From contig QCXZ01000003.1 of the NCBI GenBank assembly GCA_025024175.1, forward strand, positions 34,868,257 through 34,932,256: 64,000 bases of DNA, given 5' to 3'. Position 1 is the stretch's first letter; every line of letters begins with the position of its first letter. Positions 12,434-26,100 of this stretch are shown here, in pieces. The stretch comes from Rhyzopertha dominica (taxonomy: Eukaryota; Arthropoda; Insecta; Coleoptera; Bostrichidae). The translations under genes and the position numbers were made by a program. A model generated the notes under the pieces. It searched no databases. It worked only from the letters and a program-made list of their open reading frames with translations, and was not told where the DNA came from.

Positions 12434-15400
12434 AAGTTTCACACGTTAATAAACTCAGGAACATTCAACAAGCAATGACAACTCTACTGGTTTTCTCTTC
12501 CATTCGCTTCACATCATCTTCACCTTACCAACTTTTTAGATGCACGATATCAGCAAAAAAGAACATTTTTTATATTTTTATAGACTGAGCGATTGTTCAA
12601 AATGTCGTGTACGCATGCATGACGAACAAAGTGATTACTAAATCAAGTTACCTGTGGAAACAACAATTACTAAGCGACCTTTTTCTCTAAATCACAAACA
12701 GCCATGCAATAATATATGCCACAACGCAACTTTGGATTTGTCGCCGAAGGTGTTTTGTTAATTTTTTTAAGGACAAGTTTCACCACAATGTGAGTACATA
12801 TGCTGCATGCACGCTTAGATCCATTCCTTCCATGGTGCTCAATTATTACTAAGACTAGTGTCTCGTCAAAAAAAAAGGGGCTGTAATCACGCAACCATGT
12901 GACGAACTGAATTGTTTTTCAAGGCTGGAATTGCCATTGCCTTGCCGGCACAAATAGTTGTTTGTAAGACGTTTACTGTATAATATGGTGTGAAGTTGCA
13001 ACATTTACTGGTGGGAAGGCAGTACTATAATGTAACACACTTGCTAAAACAGTACAATTTTTACTAGGAAATTTCTGTGCTCTGTCTAGGTTTACTAATA
13101 ACAGTTTAATTGCATTTAATGGAGTTGTTCCAAGATGTAGATGTAGAAAAGTTAAGATTGTTTCTGAGATGAACGCAAGTGTGCATTTTCTTGGCCAGAA
13201 TTTCACACTGTGAATTTCAAACCCCACAAATTTTTATTCTGTACATAAAAGATATTTCTCGGTAAAATCTAAATAGAATGTATGTGTTTTCTGCCCAGCT
13301 TGGTACAGGACGTAAAAATTCGATGTCAATTCATATGATTTATGCAAAATTTCAAAATTGTTAAAGATTTCAACTTTACCGTCCTTTAATTTTATTGCAG
13401 TTCAAAATCTAAAGTTCACCGTTGTTGTAACAAATACCAATTAAAAACGGTTAAACATGCGAGAAATCAATATAATCTTATTTATAGTATGGAATGCAGT
13501 ATACTTAACTGTGATAGCTTTCATATATACGTAAATGGTTGATTCCTTGCCATCTAGCAAATTTTGCAACTGGGTAGTACATTGTTTCATACTTTAACAA
13601 CAGTTTCATGTGTATGTTATATATGAATGTATATGTATGTACTTACTGTCAGGTTTTTTATAACTAGAATGATTAACTAATAATGTTACAAAAGTTGTGA
13701 TAATTTCAATATTACTAGAATGACATTAAATTTGTACATTCCATATCTTGGTTTTTAAAGATCATCCTGAATTTTAAAACAACTTTGAAATTTCATCTAC
13801 TTTTAAGTCAATATTACTGTCATTGCTATAAAAGTATTACTAGTATTTGAAAATAAAAAAGCCACTGTTTGATGCTTATATTAAAATTTGAGATCACAGA
13901 GTTTATTTTGAAGGCATCTACTAGCAACGAATAAATACATCAAATAGTTAAGAATTCTATTGTACGTCTAATTTTAAGTAATAATAATTCATTAACAGTT
14001 TTGAATGTTAATAAGATGTCTAAAATATGAAAAAACAAACTGTGGTCCAATGTAGAACTCCACTTTGACCATTCTTTAATTGGTTTTTGTTTCTGTAATT
14101 TACATTGTAAATACAGCACCGATAGTTTGTTAATATGGAGTTTGATAATATTTGCTGGTTTTCTGTGTTTTGCTTTTACTCAATTTACTTAATCTAAAAC
14201 CACCAGGCTTTAGAGCCAAATAAACTTCTAAAATTTATATACAGGGTCTTTGCATTATCAGAGTCGAAAATTGAACTAAGTATTAAAAAAACACATTATT
14301 TGATTAATAATATTAACATGATGTAGCAATTAATATCACGGATATTTGGCTTTAAAAATTTGTAACAATTTTCAAAATCTGTTGAAGATCTATTAGGTAA
14401 TGCAGTTTTAGAATTAGCACAATAGCTACCCATATTAAATGCCATAGCTCATTGCTGAGGCATACATAGAATGTGACAATTTTTAATTGTTTATCAGTTA
14501 CAGAAAACGGGTGAACCTGAAGTTTCAAATAAAGATCGACAAAATTATTGTAGAGCAATTTTTTGGGGTAAAATTTGTTGTAATGCATTCTGTTAGCAAG
14601 TGAGCACCCCATAAAAATTTAAACTCCGTGACTGTAAACACCTTACATAAACATTGGCATATATACTGAGTGTGTTACCGAAAACAAATGGGCGCCATTT
14701 TACTGGTGCCTCACAAGATGTGTCAACAACAGCAGTGATGTACCATGGTTTTCAGTGCAGCTTATAAGCTCAAAAATGGAAATACAAGATCAACTTCCAC
14801 AAATACCAAAACTTCCAGTGGCATAGGTCAATTTTCCTTATTTTTGCTAGTTAGATACGTGCTGCCACTACTGATTAGTGCCAGCTGATAACACTCTGGC
14901 TTTATTATGTGCTGTGTCCATCTTTTTTCCTTGCCTAAGGTAAACACCCTGTATAATTTTTTCAATGGGTAAAATTAAAACACAGAAATTAGTAAACTTA
15001 CTTTCACAGAAATTTTTAATTTCCATTATTTTAGACTTTTTTAAAGCACAAAAGATACAAGTTACATACAGGAATGAACTGTCAGATGTAAAGGTAAAAA
15101 ATACCAAATCCAAGATTCAAGAATAAATAACAGCAATAACAGATATAAGAAGACATTCCTGGAAAATACATGTAGGGAACAAAAAATAATATATGACATG
15201 GTATTTCGGTGCAACTGACCATTCAGCAATAGATCAATGATCCTTAGGTCGGCAGCAAAAATCTTATCTTTGACAATATATGTATATCTTATATTTATTT
15301 TATTAGAACAAGGGATATATTTTATATAAATGTGCATTAGTTATCCCCATTCTAAAATTAACTTTTTTCAAGATGATTTTTGTATAAATGAATAAGAACT

Positions 15401-17872
15401 AAACAAAGTTCACAACCACAATTTCTTATAATATTTGTTCTTGTTTTTAATAACCCTTCCATCTCGGGTGTTTATGTTTTTGAATACTAGAGTTTGTACT
15501 GTTATAACATTGATAGTACACAATTTGGTCTGACAGTAAGTTTAGCAAATCTAGCATGGGTCTTATGTGCCAAAGGGCAATAGCGTAGAAGTAAGCTGTA
15601 GATAGTGTAAACAAGTTCACATTGTACTGTCCATTGCATTTATACTTTAGAAGGCTGTCTTTCTGTTACTTGCCGATCTTTTCCTCCACATCTTACATTT
15701 ATAGGCCTAAAGTGCTCCGCAGATGTTAATTTTTCATATGCTGTGAGCCATAGAACACCACTATTTTTCTGTATGATAAAAAATAGTAATCAGTAGTGCG
15801 GTAGTCTGTTGCTGGATAAGGCACTAAGAAAATATGCGAACACGCACCCCTCCTATGGTACGTCCAGTGATGCGCCAGCGATTATTGTTTGCGGCGTGTC
15901 CTTTTCTAGCATTAACGAATACTTCTAAAAAAAAGTCACATCCTGCTCTGTGCACGCTTTACAGGCGGTTTTATTTTAGTAACAAGTGAAATCGTATTGC
16001 ACCAGAAAATTCAGGGTGTCTGAATACCTGGTGCAACAACAGTTGTGATAGAGTTTGTCTATTGTTTTGATAGGTACATTATTAATATTTTACCTATTGA
16101 AATTTGAACACAGTTTTATGGACACTGAGAAAAGGTGTACGTAATATTGTACCATGTTGCATTGTACATAGTTATAGTTGTTTATTACAATTAGATAATT
16201 ATACGAAATATCGAAAATATTACTAGATAATAAATGTCTTTATACAGATTGTTATTTCATTTATACACACATTATATTTACAGTACCAGTCATCACTTCC
16301 ATCATAGTAATGCTAGGGCCAAATTTGATGTTAAGAGTACATACAGTAACATTAAGTCGCAGAGTGACATTAATTTTGCTGAATTAGTTTCTTTTGCCTA
16401 ATCTTAATATAATAGAATCAGGTTGTTATTAAAAAGATTTTTCATTTTGCTAGGAATATTGAAATGAATACTTGTTAAGCAGAATATGTTTTTTTGAAAA
16501 TTATCACATTACGTTTGCTTGCCAACATATGTAAGTTGTTTTAAATGTCATGGAAAGTTTATGGATAAAAAGTATGTACTATTCATATATGTGGCCCATT
16601 TATATAAAATGATAACTATAATTAAAAGTTGGGAAAAGTCACTCGGATAGTTATGTATGCCTAAGCATGTCTTCAATTCTCGAAACAGAATAAAATCAGG
16701 TAGTGCCAGATTTCGACTCTGTAAATGGTTAAAAATTTACCACTTGAATTGTTCCAAAGATCTTTCATCATGTTGGTATAGTGCAATTATGTGTTTTCAT
16801 GAATAAAAACAGAACTGAACAAAAGCATGTTAGCGTTTATTCTGAATCCTTCGTTGCAGGCAATATAATATATTACAATAAATCTTTTTGCTATTGTCCC
16901 TTGCTTCATAGTTAGGCGAACAATGCTTTGCCATTAGTGATAAGCCGTAAAGGCTGTCAAAACCTACCACCCCGAGCTGGTGGCAAAGCTTTTTAAAGAG
17001 GGCATCCTAAAACTGATGTTGCAATATGACAAATGCCTCAATTGTTTTGACAATTACGTAGAGAACTTTTAATAATTTAATTATTTATTTATGCAAATTG
17101 TTCTACTTTTATAACCCAATTTAGGTTATGTAAGGTCTTCATTATGAAACTTTTAGGACCATTCCTCCAAATTTTACATTTCATATTTTTTTAAACTTTA
17201 GAATAAACATTGAGACACAAATTAGTCGGTGCTTATTTATTATTATCAAATAATAGATAAATTTAAAAATAAAAACAATAATCTAGGTATAGGTATAGAA
17301 TAATGTTATTCAATTACGGATTAAATTTGATTAGATCTAAGGCTAAACAAAATAAAAAGATATCTATTAATTGAACTAGTTAATTAGTTGTTGACCACTA
17401 CTTTATAAAATAATCAGCCACTTTTGGACTTTTTGAGCTTTTTTTAATATTATTTTCAGACCACTTGATTACTTGAAAAATAATATGTTTATGAAACTTG
17501 GGATCTTACATTATTCACAATAGAACCATAAATAAGTGGAAAATATCCACGAAAGACATTAAAAGTTTGGTACAAAATATATATGTATCAATTTATTTAT
17601 TGTTACATTACATTATTCTTAGTTCCATAGTTATGTAACTAATTAGACTCTTCAATTGAAACATGTCTAATAAATAATTGTGGGATGAATAAAACATCAT
17701 GCAAATAAAATAATCTTAAATCAACTCTACAGTACCTGCAGCATCAGTAGGTGAAAATAGGAATTGCGTTAACCAGCGAAGAGGAGGAAAGGCAGAAAAA
17801 ATGAGGTTTGACAAAAGATAAATCATATCTCCATAAATACAGTTACCCATAAAAATTATACACCTTCTAGTA
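12434..17872. other. Intergenic stretch between the kinase and aminopeptidase genes
   Basis: No gene recognised. Positions 13610-13650 are a TATATG/TATGT-rich simple sequence. A candidate TACAGGGTG-ended element is listed separately. The rest is AT-rich with only short open frames that lack motifs. Confidence 0.4.
14239..14955. repeat. Candidate TACAGGGT-ended DNA element
   Basis: TATACAGGGTCTTT (about 14238-14251) and, about 700 bp on, the inverted form AAACACCCTGTATA (about 14942-14955) match at 13 of 14 bases. The similarity stops soon after, so this may be one old element or two unrelated ends. Confidence 0.3.
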
Positions 17873-18633
17873 CAGGGTGTCCCATTTTCGTTGTAATTGT
17901 AAGGTATTTCGGTAACTATTTATGGTAGAGGGTTGCGGTTTCGACATTACTGTATTACTTTTTTGTTGTGAGTCAAGCTGTACCGTCGCCATTTTTGTAT
18001 CGTCTTTTGTTTTAAAGCTATAGCCAACTTTTGAATACTGTAAACATTTCTGTAGATACAAAAAAACTGTAGACGTTTTTTATAGATATTTTTATTTTGA
18101 ATCCGGTGGCGTCCTCAGAAATGTTTTAGGGGGCCACATATTTTATATATAACACAAACTTACATTTTTTAATGGAAACCATAGTTGGCTTTACTATGGT
18201 TGAAAAGACCACTTTTTTCTGATTAAAAAAATGTATACATTGTTAGGTTTGTTTTTGCTAATTTTGGAAGCATTCAAATTTTTTGTAGTAATTTAATCAG
18301 ATTTTACGTTTACATCCAAGAGGCTATGGAATAAGAAAACACACAATATAATTTAATATTAAGTAAAAATTTTTAATCCATTAAAAATAATATATGCATA
18401 TTTGAATAGATACATAAAACTCCTAAGAGCATTCATGCTGTTTTTTATAGGTAATCTAGGAGGACATGTAACTAATGAAAATGATTGTTTATTTGGATAT
18501 ATTTACCTATGCATTGTTTATCGTTAGTTATTATTAAAATCTCATTAAAATGTTACAAAAATGGGAATAATACCAAAATTAGTAAAAATAATCCTAATAA
18601 TGTATACATTGTCTTAATCTGAAAAAATAGGTG
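17873..18633. mobile_element. Palindromic foldback element, copy 1 (right arm truncated)
   Basis: It starts CAGGGTGTCCCATTTTCGTT next to a TA dinucleotide and matches the left arms of the copies at 58034 and 61683 through the CTATAGCCAACTTTTGAA, TAGATATTTTTATT and GGAAACCATAGTTGGCTTTA segments. The central segment (about 18300-18480) and the start of the right arm (about 18530-18633) are present. Homology stops at about 18633 (AAAAAATAGG), so the outer 450 bp or so of the right arm is missing. No protein is encoded. Confidence 0.8.
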
Positions 18634-18659
18634 TAACGGCACTCTATCCATGGGCTTCT

Positions 18660-18800
18660 GCTGCTGGGCGTTTCATCCCAATTTGTGCATTACATTACAT
18701 TATAATCATTTCATATAACCTTACCCTGGTCGGGACTTGAACCCGAGATGTCCAGGGCACAAGGCAGATACTCTACTGACTAGGCCACAGAGGCTGGCTC
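18660..18800 (-). repeat. tRNA-derived SINE
   Basis: On the minus strand a pol III promoter pair is visible: an A-box-like TGGCCTAGTCAGTAGAGT (18786-18769) and a perfect B box GGTTCAAGTCC (18743-18733). This looks like a tRNA head, but the 3' side that should pair with the GCCTCTG acceptor arm is absent. It is followed instead by CCAGGGTAAGGTTATATGAA and an ATGTAATGTAATG tail. That marks it as a SINE rather than a functional tRNA gene. Confidence 0.65.
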
Positions 18801-19189
18801 AGCATGTTTTAATCACAGTACTTATGCATACTGTCAATTTTATCCCTTTCTTCAGGGAAACGTTCATCAAGTCAAGAGGTCTAAACCACTCAAAATTTCA
18901 ACAAGTCAGTGCAGTATAATTTCCAACAAACGGAATACAATTACTGTAACACAGACGAGATACTATAAATAGGTCTAGACTGTTTTAAACCACGTCACTC
19001 TTTCAACACACATCAAATTTAGAACTCATTGAAAACTGTACTATTAATTCTAGAATTATCCTAGAATTTTTAATGCTTTAGTAATGCATTGAAAAGAAAC
19101 AATTTCTATAGTCAGCTGTTATTTGTTAGCTATCTTCGTCATTGTTTGTGTAATATTATTTGTCTAGTATGAAGTTCTAACAATGAAAA

Positions 19190-19850
19190 ATATACAATCA
19201 NTCACTTTGGAATAACNGATACTGCCTTGAGTCTTTTTCATGACTACCTCTCCATTCGTTCACAAGTGGTAAAGCTTAAATCGACTGTTTCGTNGGAANT
19301 CGCAACATCATNTGATGTTCCTCAGGAAAGTGTTCTAGATCCTGTATTATTCAGAATTTACTTTGTTAAGCGGATGATACACAGCTTTATAAGGACTGTC
19401 TACCTAGACTATGATCGTCTTGTTGGTGAATTTAACGAGAACCTTTTTGGTCTTTCGTGACTGGTCCAAGTGTAATGGGTTGAAACTAAATGTGAAGAAA
19501 ATAAAAGTAATGTGGACTGGAACTCGTCAAATTTAGAGGATTCCACAGGATTCAGTGTTCTTGATGGTGACATAGTCGAGGTCGTGGATAGTGTTCGAAA
19601 CCTTGGTTTGGTTATGGTTGCGTGGGCAAAATTAAAGACATTTTGGAAATTTTGTAGCATCCTTGAATCATCTGTTAAGTGGAACCTTGTTAACTATACA
19701 GTGTTAAGCCATCTTGATTATTGCAGTAATGTCTATTACAGTTTCTTGCCTAGTGAATTTAAACGTAAATTTCAAGTCTTGCAAACTTTTGTCTACACTT
19801 TCCATATAATATTAGTTCTAGAGAACATATTACAGTATTTTATAAAAACT
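19190..19850 (+). pseudogene. Non-LTR retrotransposon RT fragment (CR1/Jockey-like)
   Basis: Two overlapping frames carry late reverse-transcriptase motifs. LFHDYLSIRSQVVKL (about 19230-19275) is followed by DVPQESVLDPVLFRIYF (about 19314-19365), corresponding to the GVPQGSVLGP-x-LF-x-IY block. Then come WSKCNGLKLNVKK (about 19463-19501), VDSVRNLGLVM (about 19583-19615) and a YTVLSHLDYCSNVYY tail (about 19697-19740). The FADD box is missing and frames change, so the copy is dead. Five undetermined bases (n) at 19201-19312 suggest that the assembly is uncertain here. It lies about 280 bp beyond the stop codon of the aminopeptidase gene. Confidence 0.7.
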
Positions 19851-20126
19851 TGAGTTTTGATTTATGTTTAACTTCAGCGTATTTTTGTATAAAATCATTT
19901 GCTTCACAGGACCTTATCTTTTTAACTTCGGGAAATTGTTGTTATGAAGGATTACCTAAATAAGACAAGAAAATTAAAGAAACACGTTCAGAATGAATTT
20001 AATAGAACATACCACTTCATACAGTACAGTTGCAAAGTATAAACAAAAAATTTCCAATCAAGAAGATAATAGGTACAGTCACTGGCATCGGTTACCTATA
20101 AAACATAAGCGGCAGATTCCGTCTCT

Positions 20127-23100
20127 TTAACGGTAATCTTTGAGGTAATTTTTGATGCTATCTCCATCTCTGGCTAGCCATGCTGCATTCAGTCGAATGT
20201 TTTCAACAGATTGCTGCACTACCCGTTCTGTGCCGGGAGTGTTCTTTTCTTTGAAGAAATTCTCGATTTCGTTTGCTCGTTCAGTGCTGGCAAAGTTCTC
20301 GGTAATCTTCACCAGACGAGCAAGCAAGTACCCTGCCTGGTATCTGTCATTCAAGGCATCCCACTGATCTTTCAAGAACTTCCATACTAACTCCCTTCCT
20401 TTCTTGGTCATCCCAACAGACATAATAACAAACACAGTATCTTGTGACCTGACTTCGTCTGATATGGAGAAGTCTAGAACTTTTTGCAAAAGTTCGGAAT
20501 CCTTCGTTGCACCCATGGCTCTACTGATGCGGTTTTTCTCCTCATGCAGGTCAACGGAACGGTATAACTTCAACATTTTGTCATACACATCTTTACCACC
20601 TGCACGAAGAACTGTTTTATAACAGGCACTACGAATATCAGCGGGTAAACTTGGGCCTTGTCCAATGTGATCCTCAAAACGTTTGGTGGCCTCCTTGATT
20701 GCTTCTTCATCATCAAGCCAAGCCAAACGACCAAGAACGAGGCTACGCAAAAGGATGTCGAGATGGCTCTCACCAGGTCTGGCATTCCAACCCACACGTT
20801 TATACACCTTGCTTAGTAATTGTCTTTCGTACTGCAAAAAAAAAATTTGTTATCTTCTGTCTTCAATAAATCTGTACACTTTGTTTCCACAGTGACAAAA
20901 ATTGTTTATCTAAAAACACGCAATAAGAGTACCTTTTTAGAGTAAAAAAATTTGTTGAATCAAAAAATATTGTTCAGATGGCAAAATTTAAATGCTGAAA
21001 ATTTAGATACAACAGTTAAATTATTTAATATTGCTTGAACATTTGAAAAAACAAGAGTATAAGTTTAAACTTTAGGTTAGCCACGTATTAGCAACTTATT
21101 TTTGGTCAATTTTAAAGTTGCACATTTAAAAAGTTGCTAGGCACTATTTTCTCCACAAACATTCCACTACAATGTTCTATGAATTAAACGTACATGTGTG
21201 TGTGATTAAGTAATTAAAATATATGCCTCTTTTAAACATACATTATTCAGCTCATTCCACAATTTGTTTTAAATAACTGCAATTTGAACACTTTAGCTGT
21301 CATTGCTGGTTAAAGTTACTTATTATTTTTAATCTAAAAATGCCAATTCTAAATGTAGAGATATGTTTATCACAGATAAACATTTATGTAAAGAACACTA
21401 TATTGGTAGATTCATACTCCTGCCCGACTTATGTTGTACACACTTGTACTTTTATTTGTGGGGTAAATTAAAAGATACAGGTTATCAGACATGATTAACA
21501 AAAATAAACAATATAAAAAATTGAATTAGAAATACAATTAGTGCTTCAATGCCAGTTACAAAAATTGAAAATGTAGCCCTAGAAGTTCAAGAAGCATTTA
21601 TTTATATATTGAAAATAATAACAGGACAATTTAATCATCTAAGAAATGATGCCAATTGTGTAATTACATGTTTAGTTTATAGTTTTAGCTACTAAAATGT
21701 ATCTCCTATGTTCCTTAGTATTAATAATAATTACCATAATCTGTTATTTTGGTAGCTTATTAGCTTATCAGCTTAGTTCAAGTTAAAATAAAATAGTAAT
21801 TAGCTTAATTTTTTCAAATAAAGTAAATGTTATTTTTTTGGACATAAAATCATATGAAAATTTGATTTTCACCAGTTTAAGAAACATTTAATTTTCTTTC
21901 TAACGATATAAAAAGTCTTGTATCACTGTATTTAAAGTTTGAAAAAACAATATTTAAGTTGTAGTGCTGTCAATAGTGATTGCTGTGACCAGTTTGGAGG
22001 TTACAATAAATTTAACCGGTTTTCGTAAAATTAACAAACCGCCGGTCAATCGGTTAAATTGCATGGTTAACCGGTTTATATAAAACAGTTAACCGGTTTT
22101 CATTAACTGGTTAAACAGTAAGTAACCACTTAACAGGTTAAGCCGAACTAATTAACAAGTCTTCTGTATAACCAGCTGATTTATACATAGGGACTTTCAT
22201 GTTATAAAATATAGACNTTTNCAGCGATCATAAACTAATTTTAAGGTTTTGAATAACACTGTCAATAAGTTCAACAATTAATAAGAGTTTAAGCAATTAA
22301 GATACACCCATTTTTATGGAAATGATAAAACCGTCTGTTTTAACCGTTCTACTATTTAACCTATTAATTAGCTTAGCAGTTCGCCTAATGTAATGAACCT
22401 ATAAATTCCCAACCAGTTTGAAGAGCATTGAATTTGTTAAACTTTTTAGCTTTTGACAATTTAATTTAATGTGGTAGTTTGTATGTCTGAGTCTGAACCT
22501 ATCATTCAAAAAAGGTTATTTTAACAGGTAAATTTTAACCTATTTCATCACCAGTTTAGTTTTAAACCAATTACACTATTACGGTTAATATTGTGATATC
22601 GTAACCGGTTAACTGCAACCATTGACAGCACTAAGTAAAACTTTCAAAGAATGCCTTGCACTCACTACAAAAATGACTTGACAGCACCTAACATGATGGT
22701 TTATAGAGGGTTAGAAGCTTATGTTAAGAAAATATCTTCATGATGGTAAAAATAAAACTTTTCTTTTTGTAATTTAGAGATACTGCTGCAGCGCTCTCTA
22801 GTGGTTATTCTGCAAACTTGAAAACTTCTCTTGGCTACTTCAAACACAATAATTTTTTCTCCATGGCTCTGGGACTACTGGTATATGAGATAAGACTGAC
22901 AACCTCTCTTAATTGCTCGCTCCACATTTATTTATTAATCCCCCTCATGTTAATTTTCAAAAAAGCTCTGTTAGAAGGTTCAGATAAATATCCAGGTAAG
23001 TTCATTGCTAAATGACTTTCTTTTAAAAGTGATGTTTATTTAGCAAAATCCAAAATTGCGACATAGTCATTATTAAGTAAAATATTTTAAATAGCAACTG

Positions 23101-26100
23101 GGGTCATGTAAAAGCCGCTTTTATTGTTTACATAGTTGTGTTTAATAAACTAAAATAGTACAATAACATATTTGAGAGTATCATAACTTTAGACTGAATT
23201 AAGTGATTTAAATTTAGTAATCGTGATTGTGTAGATAATGGAAGTGACTATCAAAAGATGTGCGAGAAGATCGTCTTTGCTATGTATCTAAAACCTTTAG
23301 ACTGGTAGTGACTGTAGTGTAATCTATGATTTTGAAAAGAAAACATTATGACCTTAAAAATTTATTTCTCTGCAATCTTACCGGGGTTTCATCCAAACAT
23401 TCCAGTTTAACATGTTCAAAAGTTAGAAATTAGTAAGGATGGGAAGTGTGCAGAAAATATTTTCAGATTGAAACACCCATGATTTTATGCTGACAGAATA
23501 TAAGCAGCAACAGGTGTAAAAATGTTTGGATTTCATTAATATTTTTAACTCCAAATTGTCAGTGATATATTTTATGCATAAATAATACCTGTTACTTTAT
23601 ACTACAATAGCAGAACCAAATACTAGTTGATTAATAAGTCTGTTAATTGTTTAAACTTACATTTTTAAAAGCATCTTCATATTCTGTGTATGATACCACT
23701 ACACTGATTTTACTCAGTATATTACTAATTGATGACCATACTGTAAAGTCATCTTCATCCCCAAAGGCTTTGATGAATTTGAAGACTTCAACTGTATTTG
23801 TATGCCCTGCTAAAACCAATGCAAACAGGTCATCAAGTAAACCAAGACGGTCTAGTGGCGGCATGGTATGATTGCAAATGGAGTTGGTAAATTTTTCAAG
23901 CATTTCATGTGGATAGTGGGTCCTATAGAATCCTATGGTACCTGGATTCAGCTTAACCCATTCAACATCACCTTTGTTTGGTATGAGTAAGTTACCCTCC
24001 TTCGATTTTAGAACAGTGCTGGCTGCTTCTTTACTAGGATTTTCAGATGTAGACACTGATATTGGGATCATCCATAAATATTCCTCTTTTGGTTCAATAC
24101 CATCAGCACAGAATTTATTTTGTGAAAGAGTTAATAACAAACCATTTTCAGTTTTAGACTGGTTTACTTTCACTACAGGAAAACCCATTTGCTTGGTCCA
24201 GGTAGACATAACTGCTCCTACAGGTTTGTTACTTGCATCTTCTAAGGCTGCCCAAAGATCTTCTGTAAATGTGTTTCCATATTGATGTCTGGTTAAGTAC
24301 AAGTTCATGCCCTTTCGGAACAAATCGTCTCCAATGTAATGATGCAACATCCGGATAACAGATGCACCTTTGTTATAACTAATATCATCAAAAATCTCAT
24401 CGATTTCTGATGGGTGGCCAACAGGAACTTCTATGGGATGGGAGCTTTGTAAGCAATCCAATTCTAGTGCTCTTATGTAAGTGTCATTGACAAACTGTGT
24501 CCAGATATCATATTCGGGGAACAGGTGATCAACACAAAGGAATTCAACAAAGGAGGCATAACCTTCGTTCAACCACAAGTGCGTCCACCATTCCATAGTC
24601 ACTAAGTTGCCAAACCATTGGTGAGCCAGCTCATGGCCTACTACTAAAGCTATCCATTGCTTGCATACTGCAGATGTGTTCTGAGGGTCCACCAACAGGC
24701 AGGTTTCTCTAAACAAAATTAAAACGAAGAAAAGAAGTATGAGAATGTAGCACACAAATATAAATTGCTAACGTATTTGTTTTTCATTTCGGTTTCCACC
24801 TTTACATCACTCTACTTCATTCTTGTGTGACTGACTAATTTTTTAACAAGTTTCTGCCCTTAAATAATTTTTTGATTAATTATTTAACTCTATCTATAAG
24901 TATCAAATGACCTGAGCTATGAATCAATGTTTATTCCGAAATAGTACATTAAAAAAACTAGATGAAAGTAAACAAGCAGATTTCGTTTCAGCAGACTGAT
25001 CATTAGACATTAGTGTGTATGAAAATAAATCATTAATGTTATTAATATTAGAAATATGAACACTTGGTATTTCCAAAAGTATATTTATTAAGAATCTTTT
25101 ACATATTCATCTTCAGCTGGCTAGATCTTTATCAAAGATTTATATAACAAACTATTTGTTTGAATGTGAGATGCTGATTCTGACTAGATCAAATGTTTGT
25201 CATGTAGGCTGACTGATAAAAGCCTAGTGTAGGCTTGTCCAACCCGCGGCCAATGACAAAATCATAAGATTACAAATAAAATTTTGTAATGATACCTTTT
25301 CGTTTAATTTATTTTAAAACTATTTAACTAACTATTCAAATTTTCCGCCCATGTGAAAAAACTCCACAATAAATTTTTTGCTACTGTTTCGAACTTTAGC
25401 CACAGAACAGATGTTTTCGCTATTTGGAAGAACATATATTTTTCAACAACTATCTTCAACGGTAAGCACACGAAGTATAAACAAAGAACTTCAATGACTA
25501 ATGTGCACCTTGAAAATCACAGAGAAAGCTGTTCTTGTACCGCAACAAATATCGAAATGTTAGTGTCCCAAAAACAAAGTTAAGTGTTTCTATGCTCTGT
25601 TGTTTTTTACTTTTAAAACATTTACTTTATAAAACATTTATGACTTAATTAATTTTAAATTACTTAAACATTAAAATATGTTAACTATATCTTGTATTTG
25701 TTTTGTTTATCTACTGTAGTTTGACTAAACACATACATCCTGTGTGGCCAAACACAGTTCGTTTTTGTGCAATGTGGTCCAAAGTAAACGAAAGGTTGGA
25801 CAACCCCAGCCTAGCGAGTCGAAATATGTGCATGTAGGAGGTTCTTGTTAAATATAATTTTGTAACACATACAAGAATATTCTAATATGTTATTCTGAAA
25901 AAATTCAAATTGGCATGCTCAGTAATACCTTAATTTTGGGTTCAAAAGATAACATAAATAAGCATATTCATACTTTTTATAGCTGCTCTCAAAACCAATT
26001 CTCAAAATTTATCTTGAACTCATCTTCACTGGTGAACTGATTGCTTCCAAAAGACATTTTACACAATACAATAAACATGTGTCTCTAATTGTATTAAAAT

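Noticed and set aside
18725..18800. tRNA gene on the minus strand
   Set aside because: A and B boxes are present, but the acceptor stem does not pair and a SINE-type tail follows.
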